From Flagellimonas algicola (GTDB taxonomy: Bacteria > Bacteroidota > Bacteroidia > Flavobacteriales > Flavobacteriaceae): a stretch of DNA of 64,000 nt. Below, piece after piece: positions 61,087 to 64,000 of this stretch. The position numbers and the translations under genes are program-made. Numbering within the stretch: position 1 is the first letter of the stretch; every line of letters starts with the position of its first letter. Below the pieces are notes generated by a model that was not told the origin of the DNA, did not search any database, and was given only the letters and a program-made list of their open reading frames with translations. The stretch spans positions 1,422,657-1,486,656 of the forward strand of contig NZ_VCNI01000001.1 in assembly GCF_005937185.1 (NCBI RefSeq), read 5' to 3'.

Positions 61087-62133
61087 ATGCATCGAACCTA
61101 CGTAGGCTCTACTATATACCACATTTATCTCTCCTTGATCCATATCATCAAAAATTCGGAATACTCCTTGGATAATTGTGGAAACAATCTTTTGTTTTTG
61201 GTGGAAAGCACCCCTATGATAGAAACTTTAATTCCAAACCTAAAAAAACGCTTCTTTAGGGAAGTCCATATTATCTCGGAACGAAGGGATCATGTGAAAG
61301 ACTTGGGGAAATTCAATTATTCGCTACGAAGAAAATCCAAGTTAATCCCATATTTAGAAGCTAAACATCCGGAACTGGCCATTGAAAAAGAGTTTATCAA
61401 AAATGCTGACTTGTATTTGTGCGATACCGATTCTTCCAAAAGCTATTTTCTATATGAATTTGGAAAGAAAAGGGACATTAACATGATTGAAGATGGGGCT
61501 AGAACATATCGACAAAGACATTCCTCATTTGAACAACTCATTAAGACCTATATAACCAAAACACCCATTGGTGGTGGATTTGATAAGGAAATTGCAACTA
61601 TTTACGCCCAATTCCCGCAAAAACTCCCCGTAGGCATCCAAAACAAGGCAAAGGAACTCAACATTAAAAAAGAGGTGGCCCAATGGCCCGAAAGTATAAA
61701 ACAAGAAGTTTTTCAGTTATTTATTCAAGATGAAACCCTTGAGGTTTCCAGCAACAACAATGCCCTAATCCTTACCCAGCCCATTTCCGAAGATAAGGTG
61801 GTAGCCAATGAGGAAGTCAAAATAGCGATGTACAAGGATCTTATCTCCAAAGTACCGCAAGACATGAATATCATTCTAAAGACACATCCCAGAGAGCTTA
61901 CCAATTACAAGGAACACTTTAAAAATATTACGGTGTTGCCCGCTCTATTTCCTATAGAAATTCTGGGATTGAAAGAAGGTTTTTATTTCGAAAAAGGGTA
62001 TACCTTATTCTCAACAGCGCTTTCAAACTTGGAAATAGTTAAAGAGCCCTTTTTCCTAGGTAAGGATTATTTGGATAAATTTACCGTCGGCGCAACCAGG
62101 GACTTGATCCAAAACATGGAAATCCCTTCCTAA
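61087..62133 (+). CDS. GT52/sialyltransferase-like glycosyltransferase
   Basis: A ~348-residue protein with the GT-B pattern of family 52 and polysialyltransferase-type enzymes: N-terminal TYVGSTIYHIYLSL, mid-protein NALILTQPISED, then ILKTHPRELTNY (the HP motif that binds CMP in bacterial sialyltransferases) and PALFPIEIL. I take MHRTYVG at 61087 as start, in line with the promoter; the frame also has an ATG at 61051. Donor is inferred from the downstream cytidylyltransferase gene, 2 bp away, so a CMP-nonulosonate is likely. The family call is by motif only. Confidence 0.6.
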   Translation: MHRTYVGSTIYHIYLSLIHIIKNSEYSLDNCGNNLLFLVESTPMIETLIPNLKKRFFREVHIISERRDHVKDLGKFNYSLRRKSKLIPYLEAKHPELAIEKEFIKNADLYLCDTDSSKSYFLYEFGKKRDINMIEDGARTYRQRHSSFEQLIKTYITKTPIGGGFDKEIATIYAQFPQKLPVGIQNKAKELNIKKEVAQWPESIKQEVFQLFIQDETLEVSSNNNALILTQPISEDKVVANEEVKIAMYKDLISKVPQDMNIILKTHPRELTNYKEHFKNITVLPALFPIEILGLKEGFYFEKGYTLFSTALSNLEIVKEPFFLGKDYLDKFTVGATRDLIQNMEIPS

Positions 62134-62135
62134 AA

Positions 62136-63317
62136 ATGCAAAGCATGCAAAAAAAGACCATAGGTTTTATCCCCTTACGAAAGAACTCCAAAGGCATCCC
62201 TGGCAAAAACAAGAAAAAGTTGTTGGGTAGACCCTTGTTTTCTTGGGTGCTGAGCGAAGCCATTTTTTCCAACTTGGACGAGGTATATGTGTTCACTGAT
62301 GATGAGGAAATCATAGCATACATTGATAAAAACTATGGTTGGACCCATAAGGTTAAGCCGCTTTTACGCTCGGCTGAAAATGCGTCGGACACCGCCTCGA
62401 CAGAGTCGGCAATGTTGGAATTCTCCGAGCTTATCAACCACGATTATGATGTATTCTGCCTCCTGCAGGCCACCTCACCGCTAACACAAAGAACAGACAT
62501 CAATAAAGGGTTAGAACTGGTTTTGAACGGAAATTATGATTCTGCCCTCAGCGTAGTTCGTACGCATCGGTTTATTTGGTCCGAGGATGGCAAAAGCCTT
62601 AACTACGATTACACAAATCGGCCTAGAAGACAGGATTTTGATGGTTTGCTCATGGAAAATGGGGCCGTTTACACTTCTGGAAAGAAAGAATTGCTGGAAT
62701 CAGGTAACAGACTTAGCGGCAAAATAGGATTGGTGGAAATGTCAGAGGACACTTTGGTGGAGATAGATTCTGAAACCGACTGGCAGGTCATTGAGCAACT
62801 GCTAATTTCCAGTTTTAAAACCAAAAAAACACCACAGCGCATCTCTCATCTTATCCTTGATGTGGATGGCGTATTTACGGATGGCAGAGTGACCTATGGA
62901 AATACCGGCGAACTATCCAAAACGTTTGACATGCGGGATGGTATGGGATTGGAGATTCTTAGGCAACACAACGTCAACGTAATGGTAATGACCTCGGAAG
63001 ATTCCGAAACAGTGGCACAACGGATGAAAAAACTACAAATAGAGGATGTTTTTCTTGGCGTAAAGGACAAGTATTCCTTCTTGGAAAACATCTTACAAGA
63101 ACGCCAGCTTACGGCTCAGGAAATTGCATACATCGGGGATGATGTCAATGATATGGCCAATATGCTCCGTGTTGGTTGGTCTTTCTGTCCGTCCAACGCC
63201 ACAAAACCTATAAAATATCAGGCAGATGTTGTTTTAAACAATGCTTCTGCCAATGGAGCCATCCGAGAGGCTTGCGAATTTATTATGAACTACAATCTAA
63301 GATTTAATGACCTATAA
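62136..63317 (+). CDS. CMP-nonulosonate (sialic acid) cytidylyltransferase fused to a HAD phosphatase
   Basis: A 393-residue two-domain enzyme. Residues 1-~228 form a NeuA-type CMP-acylneuraminate synthetase: IPLRKNSKGIPGKNKKKLLG for CTP binding, CLLQATSPLTQ, and a later active-site region. Residues ~230-393 form a KdsC-like HAD phosphatase: LILDVDGVFTDG (nucleophile Asp) and IGDDVNDMANML. This combination is known in the KDN pathway of Bacteroides, where sugar-9-phosphate is dephosphorylated and activated. The HAD catalytic Asps are present, so it should be active, unlike the inert HAD of animal CMAS. It overlaps neuB by 11 bp. Confidence 0.85.
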   Translation: MQSMQKKTIGFIPLRKNSKGIPGKNKKKLLGRPLFSWVLSEAIFSNLDEVYVFTDDEEIIAYIDKNYGWTHKVKPLLRSAENASDTASTESAMLEFSELINHDYDVFCLLQATSPLTQRTDINKGLELVLNGNYDSALSVVRTHRFIWSEDGKSLNYDYTNRPRRQDFDGLLMENGAVYTSGKKELLESGNRLSGKIGLVEMSEDTLVEIDSETDWQVIEQLLISSFKTKKTPQRISHLILDVDGVFTDGRVTYGNTGELSKTFDMRDGMGLEILRQHNVNVMVMTSEDSETVAQRMKKLQIEDVFLGVKDKYSFLENILQERQLTAQEIAYIGDDVNDMANMLRVGWSFCPSNATKPIKYQADVVLNNASANGAIREACEFIMNYNLRFNDL

Positions 63318-64000
63318 AGAACCCTATATTATTGCGGAAATTGGCTGTAACCATAAAGGTGACATGAAAATAGCGAAAGAGCTCATTTACATGGCCAAGA
63401 TTTTTGGCAACGCCAATGCGGTAAAATTTCAGAAACGGAATAACAAGGAATTGTTGACCGAGGAGCAGTACAACGAACCTCACCCCAATCCCGTCAATTC
63501 TTATGGAAGCACCTACGGGGAACATCGGGAGTTTTTAGAGTTTGATGTGGAGCAGCACAAGGAATTGATGGCCTATTGCAATGAAGTGGGTATTACCTAT
63601 TCTACTTCCGTTTGGGACACCACCTCAGCAAAGGAGATTGCCAGCCTCAATCCTGAATTCATCAAGATTCCATCAGCATGCAACAACCACTATGAAATGT
63701 TGGGATGGTTATGCGACAATTATAAAGGTGAACTGCACATTTCCACTGGAATGACCACAAAAGATGAGATTTCAACCTTGGTGGATTTTTTTGAAGAACG
63801 TGGTAGGGGAAAAGATTTGGTAGTCTACAATTGCACCTCTGGCTATCCGGTTCCTTTTGAGGATATCTGCCTGTTGGACATTCTGAAGCTCAAGGAAAAA
63901 TACGATAACCATGTAAAGAGCATCGGTTTTTCAGGCCATCATTTGGGAATTGCTGTTGATGTCGCCGCCTATACGCTGGGCGCCCATATCATTGAGCGTC
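63307..64000 (+). CDS. neuB: N-acylneuraminate (nonulosonic acid) synthase, 5' part
   Basis: The first 231 codons, running off the window end. The NeuB core is clear: YIIAEIGCNHKGDMKIAKELI, AVKFQKRNNKELLT, STSVWDTTSAKEIASL and HISTGMTTKDEISTL, YNCTSGYPVPFEDICL, and GFSGHHLGIAVDVAAYTLGAHIIERH. NeuB condenses PEP with ManNAc or a similar hexose to make a nonulosonic acid. Whether the substrate is phosphorylated (NeuAc-9-P/KDN-9-P synthase) or free cannot be decided from this part; the fused HAD upstream favours the 9-phosphate route. The start overlaps the previous gene by 11 bp. Confidence 0.9.
   Translation, partial: MTYKEPYIIAEIGCNHKGDMKIAKELIYMAKIFGNANAVKFQKRNNKELLTEEQYNEPHPNPVNSYGSTYGEHREFLEFDVEQHKELMAYCNEVGITYSTSVWDTTSAKEIASLNPEFIKIPSACNNHYEMLGWLCDNYKGELHISTGMTTKDEISTLVDFFEERGRGKDLVVYNCTSGYPVPFEDICLLDILKLKEKYDNHVKSIGFSGHHLGIAVDVAAYTLGAHIIER

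Overview
The window is a gene-dense piece of a Bacteroidota chromosome, almost certainly from a marine Flavobacteriaceae. A Muricauda/Flagellimonas-like genus fits, but that is inference. The evidence is the set of lineage-typical families (DUF349 protein, CCC-motif membrane proteins, DUF5606, DUF2795, DUF4105, long SecA, DUF2027-type Smr protein, TonB receptor with a carboxypeptidase-like N-terminal domain), the lack of Shine-Dalgarno sequences, and several matches to the Bacteroidota promoter TTG-N17-23-TAnnTTTG. I saw no tRNA, rRNA, insertion sequence, prophage or CRISPR array.

Layout. 1-6.6 kb: end of a class III aminotransferase, a TPR protein, a tandem pair of DUF368 (PopT-type) lipid-phosphate transporters, aroE and a DUF349 protein. 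6.6-11.1 kb: CBS protein, lipoprotein sulfatase, then on the minus strand coiled-coil gene, zapA, a predicted 6S RNA and rny. 11.2-19.4 kb: M23 peptidase, TonB receptor, secreted protein, cysteine desulfurase, lipoprotein, Smr protein, DUF2752 and two CCC-motif membrane proteins. 19.4-31 kb: recQ, kdsD-tatC-AhpD-like, lptB, bacterial PH protein, pssA, DUF4105 protein, ABC-F, a shrunken methyltransferase relative, a tiny basic membrane protein, cobalamin adenosyltransferase and DUF2795. 31-42 kb: secA, a histidine kinase, M14 peptidase plus amidohydrolase, two mini-proteins, an MBL hydrolase and msrA. 42-45 kb: an ECF sigma/membrane regulator/adhesin-like operon. 45-51 kb: meaB and a lipid-linked sugar cassette (GT2, LPG-synthase-like membrane protein, ArnT-like GT39, PAP2), then MATE. 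52-59 kb: second sulfatase, mazG, SGNH hydrolase, GH20 hexosaminidase, DUF5606, def, ruvX and dapD. 59.4-64 kb: LPS-type glycosyltransferases and the start of a sialic-acid-type operon (GT52-like transferase, cytidylyltransferase-HAD fusion, neuB cut by the window end).

How it fits together. Most genes are core housekeeping. A cell-envelope theme recurs: carrier-lipid recycling (PopT pair, PAP2), polyprenyl-phosphate sugar transfer, LPS building (KdsD, LptB, WaaE-like GT), a nonulosonic acid pathway, export (TatC, SecA) and extracellular glycan breakdown (two sulfatases, GH20, SGNH). The points that most deserve a second look are the zapA-6S-rny arrangement with an 11-bp inverted repeat that could act on the 6S terminator, the lipid-linked sugar cassette, the methyltransferase relative that has lost its SAM-binding core, a bulged 19-bp hairpin in the only long gene-free gap, and the TTACAT inverted-repeat cluster in front of the M23 peptidase gene.
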